DNA of 64,000 nucleotides, taken from assembly GCF_900141805.1 (NCBI RefSeq), contig NZ_FQYN01000003.1, forward strand, positions 372,001 to 436,000, in the 5' to 3' direction. Below are positions 16,346 to 24,607 of this stretch, one piece after another. The notes under the pieces were generated by a model. The model worked only from the letters and a program-made list of their open reading frames with translations. It was not told the origin of the DNA and searched no databases. Within the stretch, counting starts at the first letter, position 1. The number at the start of each line of letters is the position of its first letter. The position numbers and the translations under genes are program-made. Source of the DNA: Hymenobacter daecheongensis DSM 21074 (lineage in GTDB: Bacteria; Bacteroidota; Bacteroidia; Cytophagales; Hymenobacteraceae).

Positions 16346-17717
16346 AGTGTAATTGTTTGAATAGCTCTTTCAGGCGTTCTACCCGGCTGGCAACGGCGTT
16401 GACAACCAGAGGCAGTGGGGCCGCCAGCACCTCGTGCGGGGCCAGCGCCTCGCGGATAAGTTGGAACATCTGCACGCCTTGCAGGGCGTGGTTATCGATG
16501 GAGGCTAGGCGCACGGACTGCAGTTCCAGACGCACCCGGTAGGCCCACACGAACAGCACCTCAATGGCGCGGCACAGCTCGTGGTGGCCAAACCGGTCCA
16601 CGTAATACAGCAACGCGCACTCGAAGAGTGTGCGCACATATTGGTCGCCGGTGCGGTGGCAGCCTTCGTACTGGTCGAGGGCGGTCAGAATTCGGTGGGC
16701 AGTGCTGGTTTCGGGGAGTTGGTCCTGGAGCTGTTTGAAGTGGCACAGGGTTGCTACCTGCGCTTGGTAGTGCGTCACCAGCTCGAAAAACCGCTGGCCG
16801 TTTACTACGGTCTGGTCGAGCTGGAAGGGGTACGCCAGCTGCTGGCCGTCAATCTGCCGGTCGGGGTGCTGGCGGTAGCCGGCTACATATACGTCGGCCA
16901 TGCGGTGCAGGCGCTCGTGGGGGTGGGTCTGCGGACCTTGTAGGTTTGCGCCTTTGAAGACGGCCACGTCGGCGCGGGTAAAGTCGCGGGCCGGGCGGCT
17001 TTTAGCCCAGTTGCGGATGCGGAACAGGTAATCGTGGAAAAGCCGGGCCAGTGCCTGCTGGTCGGCGTCCTGCCAGGGTTGCACGGCGGCCATGCGGACG
17101 GGCTCGGGCAAGTGCCCCATTTCGCGCAGGTGAAACGCCTTGAGCAGGTCGTGGGGGGCCAGTTCCTTGCCGCGGGCGTTCTGCGAATCGAAGAACTGGA
17201 AGGCTTCTGAGAGGTCGTCGATAACGACCAGCACCACCTCGCACTGCTCGAAAAAGAAGCGGGTGGTTGCCTCGTCGAAGGCACCGATGCGGCGGCGAAT
17301 TGCCTGGTAGTTGCGTTGCAGGTTTTCCCGCGACACAGGGCCAGTGAAGCGAAGCTGGCTGAGGTCGGGCCAGAAGGCCCGCGTATCACCCTCGCCGCTG
17401 CGCCGCTCGTACAGCGCCCGGGCAATCAGCCCCAGCGTAACCGTCCGCTGCTGCCCGTCCACCAGGTTGAGCAGGCCGGCCTCGTCCCGGTGCAGCACCA
17501 CGGTGCCCAGGCGGTAGGCCGATTTGCCTTTATGCTGCAGCACGTCGTCCAGCAACTGCCCCACGTTTTTCAGGCTCCACTTGTAGGGGCGCTGATACAG
17601 GGGAATCCGCAGGTTGGGTTTGGCCAGCAGCTCCTTCACCGAAATAATTTCGGCCACGGATTTACTCGCCCTGGCAGCCGCTACCGCTGGGCTTTCCACT
17701 ACCTCCACGTCATTCAT
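16332..17717 (-). CDS. DUF262-only protein between hsdS and the DUF262-DUF1524 gene
   Basis: This 461-aa protein has a complete DUF262 N-terminal domain (IPLYQRPYKW at 38-47, LVDGQQRTVTL at 85-95, DSQNARGKELAPHDLLKAFH). I see no DUF1524 H...N nuclease block in the C-terminal half, which is helical (HELCRAIEVLFVWAYR...). It is a paralogue of the downstream 666-aa protein in its first 200 residues. The ATG directly follows the hsdS TAG with no spacing (TAGATG), and the 3' end overlaps the next gene by 14 nt, so it is co-translated with both. It may be a regulatory or sensing partner of the nuclease-bearing paralogue. It is GC-richer than hsdS and gajAB, so the operon may be a mosaic. Confidence 0.75.
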   Translation of the reverse strand: MNDVEVVESPAVAAARASKSVAEIISVKELLAKPNLRIPLYQRPYKWSLKNVGQLLDDVLQHKGKSAYRLGTVVLHRDEAGLLNLVDGQQRTVTLGLIARALYERRSGEGDTRAFWPDLSQLRFTGPVSRENLQRNYQAIRRRIGAFDEATTRFFFEQCEVVLVVIDDLSEAFQFFDSQNARGKELAPHDLLKAFHLREMGHLPEPVRMAAVQPWQDADQQALARLFHDYLFRIRNWAKSRPARDFTRADVAVFKGANLQGPQTHPHERLHRMADVYVAGYRQHPDRQIDGQQLAYPFQLDQTVVNGQRFFELVTHYQAQVATLCHFKQLQDQLPETSTAHRILTALDQYEGCHRTGDQYVRTLFECALLYYVDRFGHHELCRAIEVLFVWAYRVRLELQSVRLASIDNHALQGVQMFQLIREALAPHEVLAAPLPLVVNAVASRVERLKELFKQLHYEVR

Positions 17718-19016
17718 CTAGCACACCTTAATTTTGCCCGTAACGGCGGCGTTGATGAGGATTGATTTGTATTCGCGGAGTTTTTTTATCTGAAGCTCAG
17801 CCTGATTAATAGACTTGTCTGAAGCCAGTTCTATTTTGTCAATAGCATCCGCTATTTCTTGCTGCTCACCATGTGGTGGTTGAGGTATAATGAAATCGTT
17901 AAAATTTTCAGCAGGGAATCGCCAGCGCCCGAGCTGAGACACCCCTTGTCCGTAGGCATAAAACACCCTGCACTTATAGCAAAGTTGAAAGAGCCGCAGC
18001 AGGTAGTGCTTGTCAAACTTCGAATTCGTCAAGGTGAATACTCGATAGTCAGGACTAACGACACCATCAAAATTAGAAATATCAACATACCCCGTAAGTA
18101 AGTCCATATGGTTCATGGCAAATTCCCCTCGAAATACTAGCTGGTATTTCGAGTAGTCTAAAGCTATTTGCCCTTCGCCGCTGTTGATATCCTTAACTTT
18201 TACTCCGCGTTGAGTAATAGATAGAACGTCAATACCGGTTGCATTCGCAATCCTTTTAAGAATTTTGACTACGTACTTTAGCTTCTTAACTTCCCAATGC
18301 GCTGGTATCTGCCCAATCCAATCCATCCCGCTGTCCTTCATCGGTACATCGGGATTGAGGCCACGAGTAACACCCCGCTGGATGAGGATCTGCCGCCGCT
18401 CCTGCAACTGCTCAATCAGGCGCTTCTTTTGAGCAATGGCTTGGTCAATCTGGGCAGTTTTGCGGTCGAGAAAATCAACTATGGTGGTTTGCTCCTCTAG
18501 CGGTGGACAGGTCAACTCCAGTTCTCCAAAATCACTGTATCGAAAATCAGTTGACCGCTCTCTAATTCCTTTTGCCAAGGATTCGATAAACCCAGTTTTT
18601 GCCATATTTCTGAGCAAATAAGCAAAGAAATAGGGGTTGACCGAACCTGATATACGGGGCACGCATGCTGCATAAACAGGTGTAGCTTTTCCATCAGAGT
18701 CCGAAACGCCGATAGCTCCAGCAAATGCATCCATGGCATGAATGACTAAGTCACCTTTGCGTATGCCCTGATAGCCATGTTCTTTCAGCGCATTGGTAAA
18801 CCCTTCGGTCTTTCGATTTATCCGCAGAGTTACCTGGCCATCACGAAAGCAGGTGACAATATCATCACTTGCTCGAACTGGGCGGTCCTGTTTCTGAAAA
18901 AGCCATTTCCCTTTTTTGAGCTCCCAGTGCGCCGGAATTTCCTTGACCCAAGAAACACCAGAATTCATGTACGCTTCGTACCTCTGAACCTCGATTTCAG
19001 CAATAGTAGATTCCAT
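17718..19016 (-). CDS. hsdS: Type I restriction specificity subunit S
   Basis: This 432-aa HsdS has two target recognition domains, each opened by the classic repeat: SWVKEIPAHWELKKGKWLF (about residues 22-40) and DWIGQIPAHWEVKKLKYVV (about 231-250). Central and C-terminal helical spacers are present (TIVDFLDRKTAQIDQAIAQKKRLIEQLQERR and QEIADAIDKIELASDKSINQ). The two TRDs define a bipartite recognition sequence. The second TRD and the C-terminus are AT-rich compared with hsdM, as often seen when TRDs are exchanged by recombination. The start overlaps the hsdM stop by one base (TAATG). Confidence 0.93.
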   Translation of the reverse strand: MESTIAEIEVQRYEAYMNSGVSWVKEIPAHWELKKGKWLFQKQDRPVRASDDIVTCFRDGQVTLRINRKTEGFTNALKEHGYQGIRKGDLVIHAMDAFAGAIGVSDSDGKATPVYAACVPRISGSVNPYFFAYLLRNMAKTGFIESLAKGIRERSTDFRYSDFGELELTCPPLEEQTTIVDFLDRKTAQIDQAIAQKKRLIEQLQERRQILIQRGVTRGLNPDVPMKDSGMDWIGQIPAHWEVKKLKYVVKILKRIANATGIDVLSITQRGVKVKDINSGEGQIALDYSKYQLVFRGEFAMNHMDLLTGYVDISNFDGVVSPDYRVFTLTNSKFDKHYLLRLFQLCYKCRVFYAYGQGVSQLGRWRFPAENFNDFIIPQPPHGEQQEIADAIDKIELASDKSINQAELQIKKLREYKSILINAAVTGKIKVC

Positions 19017-21382
19017 TAGACAAGAGTTAAGATATCGTGGATAAGGCCTTCACTATCACGCTCCAGCTTAAGAATTTCCTTAGTCACCAACTCGATATCG
19101 CGCAATGGCTTGTGGCGGTAGAAATATTTATTGAAGGAGATTTCGTAACCGATTTTGGTAGTTTCCAGGTTTAGCCAGGCTTCCTCGACGTGGGGCCGCA
19201 CCTCGCGCATGAAGAAGGAATAAATATCCTCCTTCAGCGGCACCGACTCAGTATCGCGCAGGTCTGAGTCACTTTCGTATTGCAGCCACTCGCCCTTGCG
19301 GCCGGTGGGGTAATAGCCAAAGTCCGGCAGCTGGGCCTCGGTGCAGCCCAAGCGCTCCAGTAAGGTGTCTAGCTTGTTGCCGTTCAGCTTGACCGTTCCC
19401 TTCACCACCTTCTCCGCCGCGGCATCATACCAGCTCACCGCACCGAGAATGGCGTTTCTGTCGGAGGCCGTCAGCTTGGAGCCGAGGCTCATGAGGCCCT
19501 CGTTAACGGCGTTAGTAAACTTGTTGAAGTCGCTCCAAGCATCCGAACCCACTCGCTGCATCAGGCGGGTGGCCGTTTGCATCAGCAACCGTCCCCTGTT
19601 CCAGGTATCAGGGCTACACAGGGCCTTGGCCTGCTTGGCGCTCAGGTTCAGCTCCTGCTGCTCGCACCAGTGCAGCAGCTCCTTCTCGTGTTGAGCTAGC
19701 TCGGTGTAAATTTCCTCGCCGTATTGCGTGTAAGCCCACTCCATCGCCTCGCGCAGGCTCTTGTCGAAGCGCAGTGTGGCAATGCGCTCCTCCGTGAATT
19801 GGGCCATCAGACGCTTGGGCCGCTCCACGGTGACTTTGTAATAGCCAAAGTCGCGGTTGTCGAAGAGTTTGGAGCCAATGCCCTGGTCCTCGCCCGTTAC
19901 CGGGTTCACCTGCTTCTCCACGGCCTCCATCTCCAGGTGCACTCGCACGATTTCGCGGATGTCCTCGGGCGAGAACTCGCAGTTCTTGTTGCCCAGGTTC
20001 TTGCGCAGCTTACGGTACAGCAGGCTAGCGTCGATGAGCTGCACCTTGCCGCGGCGGTGGGCCGGCTTGCAGTTGCTCAGTAGCCAGATGTAGGTGGTGA
20101 TGCCCGTGTTGTAGAACAGGTTGTTGGGCAGCTGGATAATGGCTTCGAGCCAGTCATTTTCAATAAGGTGGCGGCGGATGTTGCTCTCGCCCCCGCCCGC
20201 ATCGCCGGTGAAGAGCGAGGAGCCATTGTGCACCGAGGCGATGCGCGAGCCTACGGGGCTCTGGTCCAGCGGCTTCATCTTGCTCACCATCTCCATCAGA
20301 AACAGCAGCTGGCCGTCGCTAGAGCGCGGGGTGGCGTCCACCGCCTCTTCCTCCCCCCAATAGTTGCGCAGCTTGATGACGAAGCGCGGGTCGATGACAT
20401 CTTTGCCATCCTTGATGTGCTTGAGGTCGGAGGCCCAGCTCTTGCCGTACGGCGGGTTGGAGAGCATGAAGTTGAACTGGCGGCCAGCAAACTCGTCTGT
20501 GGCCAGCGTGGAGCCGACGCGGATGTTCTCGGGGTTATTGCCCTTGATCATCATGTCGCTCTTGCAGATGGCGTAGGTCTCGTCGTTAATTTCTTTGCCA
20601 AACAGGTACACGTCGGAAGAGGCGCGGATGATGCCTTCCTCGTCCTTGACGAAGTTCTGCGACTCCGTTAGCATTCCCCCCGAGCCGCAGGCCGGGTCGT
20701 AGATGGTGATAACCGAGGGCATCGTATCCTTGATCGGCTCAAACACGAGGTGGGTCATTAGGTCGATGACTTCGCGGGGCGTGAAGTGCTCCCCAGCCTC
20801 TTCGTTATTGTCCTCGTTGAAGCGGCGAATAAGCTCCTCGAACACGTAGCCCATGCCCAGATTGCTCAGCGCGGGCAGCTTGCGGCCGTCCGGGTCGTTG
20901 CTCTCGAATGGCGTGAGGTTAATGTATGGCGACGTGAATTTCTCCAGCACATCCAGCAGCACGTCCTTGGTGGCCATGTGGCGCATCTGCGCCTTGAGCT
21001 TAAACTTGTCAACAATCTCCTTGACGTTGCTGCTGAAGCCGTTCAGGTACTCCTCAAAGTTGGCAACCAAGATCTGCTGGTTGTTAGTGGCCGTGCCTTT
21101 CAGGCGCTGCAGCGTCCAGGGGCTGGTGTTGTAGAACACGTACCCGGCAGCCTGGCGCAGGCCGGCCTCATCCCACTCGGTCAGGCCGGCATCATCCCGC
21201 TGGAAAGTCAGCTCTTCCATGACGGCATCTTTGGTCGGTTCCAGCAGCGCATCAAGGCGGCGCAGCACCACCATGGGCAGAATTACATCACGGTACTTCC
21301 CACGGACATAAACGTCGCGCAGGCAGTCGTCGGCTATGGACCAGATGAAGGAAACAAGTTTGTTGTGGACGGCGGTATTCAT
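19016..21382 (-). CDS. hsdM: Type I restriction DNA methyltransferase subunit M
   Basis: This 788-aa N6-adenine methyltransferase subunit has an N-terminal helical HsdM_N domain (IADDCLRDVYVRGKYRDVILP), AdoMet motif I DPACGSGG (229-236) and catalytic motif IV NPPYG (309-313). A long C-terminal region (about 500-788) ends in coiled and charged segments and holds NKYFYRHKPLRDIE. Many HsdM proteins are about 500-550 aa; this longer form with a C-terminal extension also occurs in the family. It heads the operon hsdM-hsdS-DUF262-DUF262/DUF1524-hsdR. A candidate promoter is at 21433-21465. Confidence 0.95.
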   Translation of the reverse strand: MNTAVHNKLVSFIWSIADDCLRDVYVRGKYRDVILPMVVLRRLDALLEPTKDAVMEELTFQRDDAGLTEWDEAGLRQAAGYVFYNTSPWTLQRLKGTATNNQQILVANFEEYLNGFSSNVKEIVDKFKLKAQMRHMATKDVLLDVLEKFTSPYINLTPFESNDPDGRKLPALSNLGMGYVFEELIRRFNEDNNEEAGEHFTPREVIDLMTHLVFEPIKDTMPSVITIYDPACGSGGMLTESQNFVKDEEGIIRASSDVYLFGKEINDETYAICKSDMMIKGNNPENIRVGSTLATDEFAGRQFNFMLSNPPYGKSWASDLKHIKDGKDVIDPRFVIKLRNYWGEEEAVDATPRSSDGQLLFLMEMVSKMKPLDQSPVGSRIASVHNGSSLFTGDAGGGESNIRRHLIENDWLEAIIQLPNNLFYNTGITTYIWLLSNCKPAHRRGKVQLIDASLLYRKLRKNLGNKNCEFSPEDIREIVRVHLEMEAVEKQVNPVTGEDQGIGSKLFDNRDFGYYKVTVERPKRLMAQFTEERIATLRFDKSLREAMEWAYTQYGEEIYTELAQHEKELLHWCEQQELNLSAKQAKALCSPDTWNRGRLLMQTATRLMQRVGSDAWSDFNKFTNAVNEGLMSLGSKLTASDRNAILGAVSWYDAAAEKVVKGTVKLNGNKLDTLLERLGCTEAQLPDFGYYPTGRKGEWLQYESDSDLRDTESVPLKEDIYSFFMREVRPHVEEAWLNLETTKIGYEISFNKYFYRHKPLRDIELVTKEILKLERDSEGLIHDILTLV

Positions 21383-21432
21383 CTAAGGCAAAGAGGAGAA
21401 AGAAATCAAAGGAAGTATGAGAATATAGCCTT

Positions 21433-21465
21433 GCAAGATAGACTGGGCCATCTAAAAGACTGCAA
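21433..21465 (-). promoter_or_regulatory. Candidate promoter of the defence operon
   Basis: On the minus strand, TTG (plus 21463-21465), 22-bp spacer and TATCTTGC (plus 21433-21440). The -7 box has two mismatches to TAnnTTTG and the spacer is long, so this is weak. It would give a leader of about 45 nt before hsdM. Confidence 0.3.
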
Positions 21466-21592
21466 CTAATGTAGAGTTTGTGGACATTAAAGGCCGTGGC
21501 TGAGATGATGTACTTATGGCATTTTTCCTCACCCATGGGGCTATTTATACATATAGGAGGTAGCCAGCTTCATCAAGAAAATATTGGGTAAC

Positions 21593-21625
21593 AAAAAAGA
21601 CACTACAGTTTGTAGTGTCTTTTTT
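21593..21625. terminator. Bidirectional terminator ahead of the defence operon
   Basis: 10-bp perfect stem (21598-21607 with 21611-21620), GTT loop, A run on the left and T run on the right. It would stop transcripts leaving the replication module before hsdM. Confidence 0.8.
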
Positions 21626-21721
21626 GGTCGGGACATAGAACGTTTCCAAGTAAACGTTGCAGAGGCGTAACTAACCGTTAACTATGCGTTACAATACCCG
21701 TTTCTGTAACGGCACTAACCC

Positions 21722-22378
21722 TTATTCCAGCAGCCGTTCTCTTAGCTGCTTACGCCACTTTTTTGTTAGATCGTAACGCGCTTTCTGACCGGTGAAGAAG
21801 CTGCTTTGGGCTTCCTGCTGCGTTTCACGGAGTTCCTGCGCCACGTCCCACAGATCGTTCAGGCGCTGACGGGCAACGCTCTCCGGCTGGGCGAGGTGCG
21901 GGTGCTGCTTATAGTCTTCCCGTGCATCAACAACCACATCCAGGAGCTGCTGCAATTGTTTCATGTGGAGGCGCTGGCCTTCGTATTCCAAGAATGGCTC
22001 GATGGCCTGCACATAGTGCTCATGCACTTCGCGGCACAACGCTTCCTCATGGCGACGTTTCTGTTCAGCTTCCTGCGCCGCTTGTTCCGCCCGGTAGCGG
22101 GTCATATAGTCACCTACCGCATGGGAGGCCGAACTGACCGGCTGAAAGGACACTACGGACAATGGCGTAGAGGCCGGTGGAGCTGGCTCATGCCACGGCA
22201 ACAAGCCAGTAACCGGGGTCAGTTTGGTGGAAGAGACGTCTTCAAAGTCCACGTCGATGGATTCGACTTGGCGCTGACGATGGGCGCGCACCCGGCAGGC
22301 CACGCTGCAAAAGGTTTTATCGGTGCGACCCGAAATGGGCTCACCGCAGACACTGCATTCTTTTTCGGAGAAATTCAT
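21722..22378 (-). CDS. Zinc-ribbon protein of the island core module
   Basis: This 218-aa protein starts with a treble-clef/zinc-ribbon segment: CSVCGEPISGRTDKTFCSVAC (residues 8-28, CxxC...CxxxC) followed by RVRAHRQRQ. The rest is charged and probably coiled-coil (EQAAQEAEQKRRHEEALCREVHEHY; a conserved-looking C-terminus QSSFFTGQKARYDLTKKWRK). I do not know its function. Such small zinc-ribbon proteins often sit next to replication genes of Bacteroidota islands. I used the ATG at 22378 because MNFSEKECSVCG begins just before the zinc motif. Confidence 0.55.
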   Translation of the reverse strand: MNFSEKECSVCGEPISGRTDKTFCSVACRVRAHRQRQVESIDVDFEDVSSTKLTPVTGLLPWHEPAPPASTPLSVVSFQPVSSASHAVGDYMTRYRAEQAAQEAEQKRRHEEALCREVHEHYVQAIEPFLEYEGQRLHMKQLQQLLDVVVDAREDYKQHPHLAQPESVARQRLNDLWDVAQELRETQQEAQSSFFTGQKARYDLTKKWRKQLRERLLE

Positions 22379-22448
22379 ATGGAAGAAAACTAGAAAGGTG
22401 GAAGAGCCAAGAATCAATGTCTTGGTGGGGATTGTGCTGCGTTCTTCC

Positions 22449-22489
22449 CGTGACAGCCGTGACGCGCCCCAATCGCGTCACGTGACGCC
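22449..22489. promoter_or_regulatory. CGTGAC repeat cluster and palindrome downstream of virE (origin or operator candidate)
   Basis: The motif CGTGAC(A/G) occurs at 22449, 22458 and 22481. GTGACGCG (22459-22466) pairs with CGCGTCAC (22474-22481). Another GTCACG lies near 22537. It sits in the 200-bp gap between the VirE-type gene and the zinc-ribbon gene. Confidence 0.3.
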
Positions 22490-22578
22490 TCTGAGCAAGC
22501 CACCCGACCAAAAGGCTGCTGGAGGCCCAGGAGCTGCCGTCACGACTGGCACGGGAAGAAAGAGCAAGAAGTATGGGA

Positions 22579-23805
22579 CTAGGGAATCGGGCGGGAGGTC
22601 TTATCCTCCCACGCCGCGTGCACCAATTCCCTCACCAGGTAGCCTGCCACCCGGTGGTCCCCCTCAATGCGCCTCTGCTGGCGCTTGATGCCTAACCGAG
22701 CCAGCGCCTCCCCTACCGCTTTGTCGCGCAGGTTGCGTGTGGTCAGCCCCACCTGCAGGCGCTCCTTGATCTGGGCCAAGGTCAGGAAGTTGTTGCCCGC
22801 CACGAAAGTCGCCGCCACTAGGTCGTATTCGGGGGTGTCGTGCTGGAACTGCCGGTTACGCTCGTGCACCGTCAGCATTTCGTCATCGGCAAACCAGTAC
22901 TGAAAGCCGCCCTTCCAGAGCTGATAAGCTTCGCGCCACACGGCCGTGATATCTACCTGCTGGGCCGCCTCGAGGTCGATAGCCTCGACCTCGAAGGGCA
23001 AAAACCGCCGCGAACCGGTGGGATCGGTGAGGAAGTCGGCGCCGTTGACGCTGCCCATGAACGAGGCGCGGCGCGGCAGTTCGGTAATGAGGCGGGCGTA
23101 AGGACGCCGCACTTTCACGGAGGGCTGGGTAATGAGCGTTTTGAGCGAGTTCTCGTCCTGCTTATTGAGCGTGCGGAGCTGATCGTCGATGTTGATGAAG
23201 AGGTATTCCGACAGCAACAACTGCGTGTCCTTGCTCTCGACATGGATTTTGCCGGTGAACAGATACTGCTGAGCCAGTGGTTTGGGGCAGAGCAGCTCCA
23301 ACCACGTAGTTTTACCACGGCCCTGCCCGCCCGTCAATACCAAGCACGTATGATTCTGGCATCCCGTCGATGTCAGCGCGTTAGCTACAACGGACACGAC
23401 CCACTTCTTCAGGTAGAGGGCAAATGTCGCCGGGTCTGCCACCGTCACGGTAGCCGCCAGCTGGGCGATGGTTCCATCGGCTGGGCTTTCGCCCAGGCCG
23501 ATGAAATACTGCTGCAGCGGGTCAACGCGGGGGGTGAAGTCCGAGGCCAGCAAACGGTACAGACCATCCGGGCGCATGGGGCAGCCGTGATGCGTCAATT
23601 CGCGGCTCAGGCTGTTGAGGCGGTAATCGTCCAGCAGTTGGTAAGGAGCGGCGCTGCCCGCCGGGCGCCACTCCACTACTTCCTTGACAACGTTGTAGTA
23701 CAGCTCATTATTTGTCGAAATGTAGGTTTCTACTGCCCGCAGCTTTTGGTCACCGTCGGCCACCAGCGAAGGTGTAGCCGCGGTCGAATTCGTAGTGCGC
23801 TTCAT
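22579..23805 (-). CDS. VirE/VapE-type replication ATPase (primase-associated helicase)
   Basis: This 408-aa protein belongs to the virulence-associated E family, P-loop ATPases of SF3 helicase type used by phages, satellites and islands for replication. Visible motifs: Walker A LTGGQGRGKTTW (GGQGRGKT at 159-166), Walker B-like YLFINIDD (201-208) and the family signature RRASFMGSVNGADFLTDPTG followed by SRRFLPF. No primase domain precedes it in this protein; that role may lie in the overlapping upstream 130-aa gene or in a host enzyme. Its start overlaps the upstream gene's end by 4 nt. It supports the idea that the island replicates after excision. Confidence 0.85.
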   Translation of the reverse strand: MKRTTNSTAATPSLVADGDQKLRAVETYISTNNELYYNVVKEVVEWRPAGSAAPYQLLDDYRLNSLSRELTHHGCPMRPDGLYRLLASDFTPRVDPLQQYFIGLGESPADGTIAQLAATVTVADPATFALYLKKWVVSVVANALTSTGCQNHTCLVLTGGQGRGKTTWLELLCPKPLAQQYLFTGKIHVESKDTQLLLSEYLFINIDDQLRTLNKQDENSLKTLITQPSVKVRRPYARLITELPRRASFMGSVNGADFLTDPTGSRRFLPFEVEAIDLEAAQQVDITAVWREAYQLWKGGFQYWFADDEMLTVHERNRQFQHDTPEYDLVAATFVAGNNFLTLAQIKERLQVGLTTRNLRDKAVGEALARLGIKRQQRRIEGDHRVAGYLVRELVHAAWEDKTSRPIP

Positions 23806-24194
23806 ATCCCCAGCTTCGACAAGAGTTTATCGATGCACTTGGGGTAGGTGATCCACCCCTGGTTATGGGGACGCGCATCCCGCGGCGCGTCGGCACCGAT
23901 CTGCAGCAAGAACTGCTTCAGGGAAGGGTCCTGCTTCTTCAGGCGCAGTATTTGCCCCTCGGCGAAAGCCCAGAGCTTCGGCCACCGCAGTTTAGCTTCG
24001 ACGTTCGAAACGGGCATTTGCCCCCGCAACGAATGAGCGAGGTGGTAGATTTCCCCCACATCTTGGAGCAGCTCGTCATGGCGCTTACGCGCTTGTTCTG
24101 ACACGGCCGACTTGGCCCGCCCGGCCATCCACTCACCTACTTTCACGTGCAGGTGCAGGGCCTTGGTCTCGATGAGTTTGACCGTGCTTAGCAT
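23802..24194 (-). CDS. Hypothetical 130-aa protein of the island core module
   Basis: I do not recognise this protein. It is basic and helical, with LQDVGEIYHLAHSLRGQMP in the middle and a C-terminal KCIDKLLSKLGI. It overlaps both neighbours (7 nt with the HTH gene, 4 nt with the VirE-type gene) and so is co-expressed with them. Position suggests a replication accessory or control role. Confidence 0.6.
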   Translation of the reverse strand: MLSTVKLIETKALHLHVKVGEWMAGRAKSAVSEQARKRHDELLQDVGEIYHLAHSLRGQMPVSNVEAKLRWPKLWAFAEGQILRLKKQDPSLKQFLLQIGADAPRDARPHNQGWITYPKCIDKLLSKLGI

Positions 24195-24517
24195 TCGAGC
24201 GGCCCCCCCTTTACTTTCGCCTTTTCCAAATAGGCCACTAATTCGCTGCGGCGGTACAGCACGCGCTTGTCCGACGAATTGTAAGCCGTGATACGGCCTT
24301 CGCGGCGCAGCTTGTTCAGCGTTGGCTTCGACAGCTTGACGAATTCCAGCGCTTCCCGCGTGGTGAAGTACTCTGAAATGCCGTGCTGTGCCCCTTTGCT
24401 CATAGCATCGAGCAAGGGTTGCATTTTCTGGTCGAGCAGGACGCTAAGAACGCCTCGCAGTTGGGGAAGCGACAACAGCACCAGTGCCGCTTCCTGAGTA
24501 GTGGGGGAGAGTTTCAT
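24188..24517 (-). CDS. Excisionase-like helix-turn-helix protein
   Basis: This 109-aa protein carries a MerR/excisionase-type winged HTH in its C-terminal half: EYFTTREALEFVKLSKPTLNKLRREGRITAYNSSDKRVLYRRSELVAYLEK (about residues 49-100), the layout of AlpA/Xis proteins used by integrative elements. It probably binds the attachment ends to direct excision and may also control the module. An N-terminal helical part (LPQLRGVLSVLLDQKMQPLLDAM) may dimerise. It is followed by overlapping genes for the 130-aa protein and the VirE-type ATPase. Confidence 0.75.
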   Translation of the reverse strand: MKLSPTTQEAALVLLSLPQLRGVLSVLLDQKMQPLLDAMSKGAQHGISEYFTTREALEFVKLSKPTLNKLRREGRITAYNSSDKRVLYRRSELVAYLEKAKVKGGPLEC

Positions 24518-24607
24518 TTACCTTCCTTTTGATTAAAGTGAAGGCAAATGTTTGGTCGGTGGGAAAGCCGTGGGAGGTACACCCTTCCCAGGAAATTCCA
24601 GGATTGG

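Larger units (their letters stand above)
21383..21721. other. Gap between the defence operon and the replication module
   Basis: 339 bp without a gene. It holds the candidate hsdM promoter (21433-21465) and a bidirectional terminator (21593-21625). The remainder is AT-rich and shows no further structure I can name. This is the probable boundary between a core replication module and exchangeable cargo. Confidence 0.6.

Noticed and set aside
7467..21382. BREX, DISARM, Druantia or retron system
   Set aside because: No PglZ, BrxL, DrmAB or reverse transcriptase is present. Methyltransferase, specificity and restriction subunits are clearly type I R-M.
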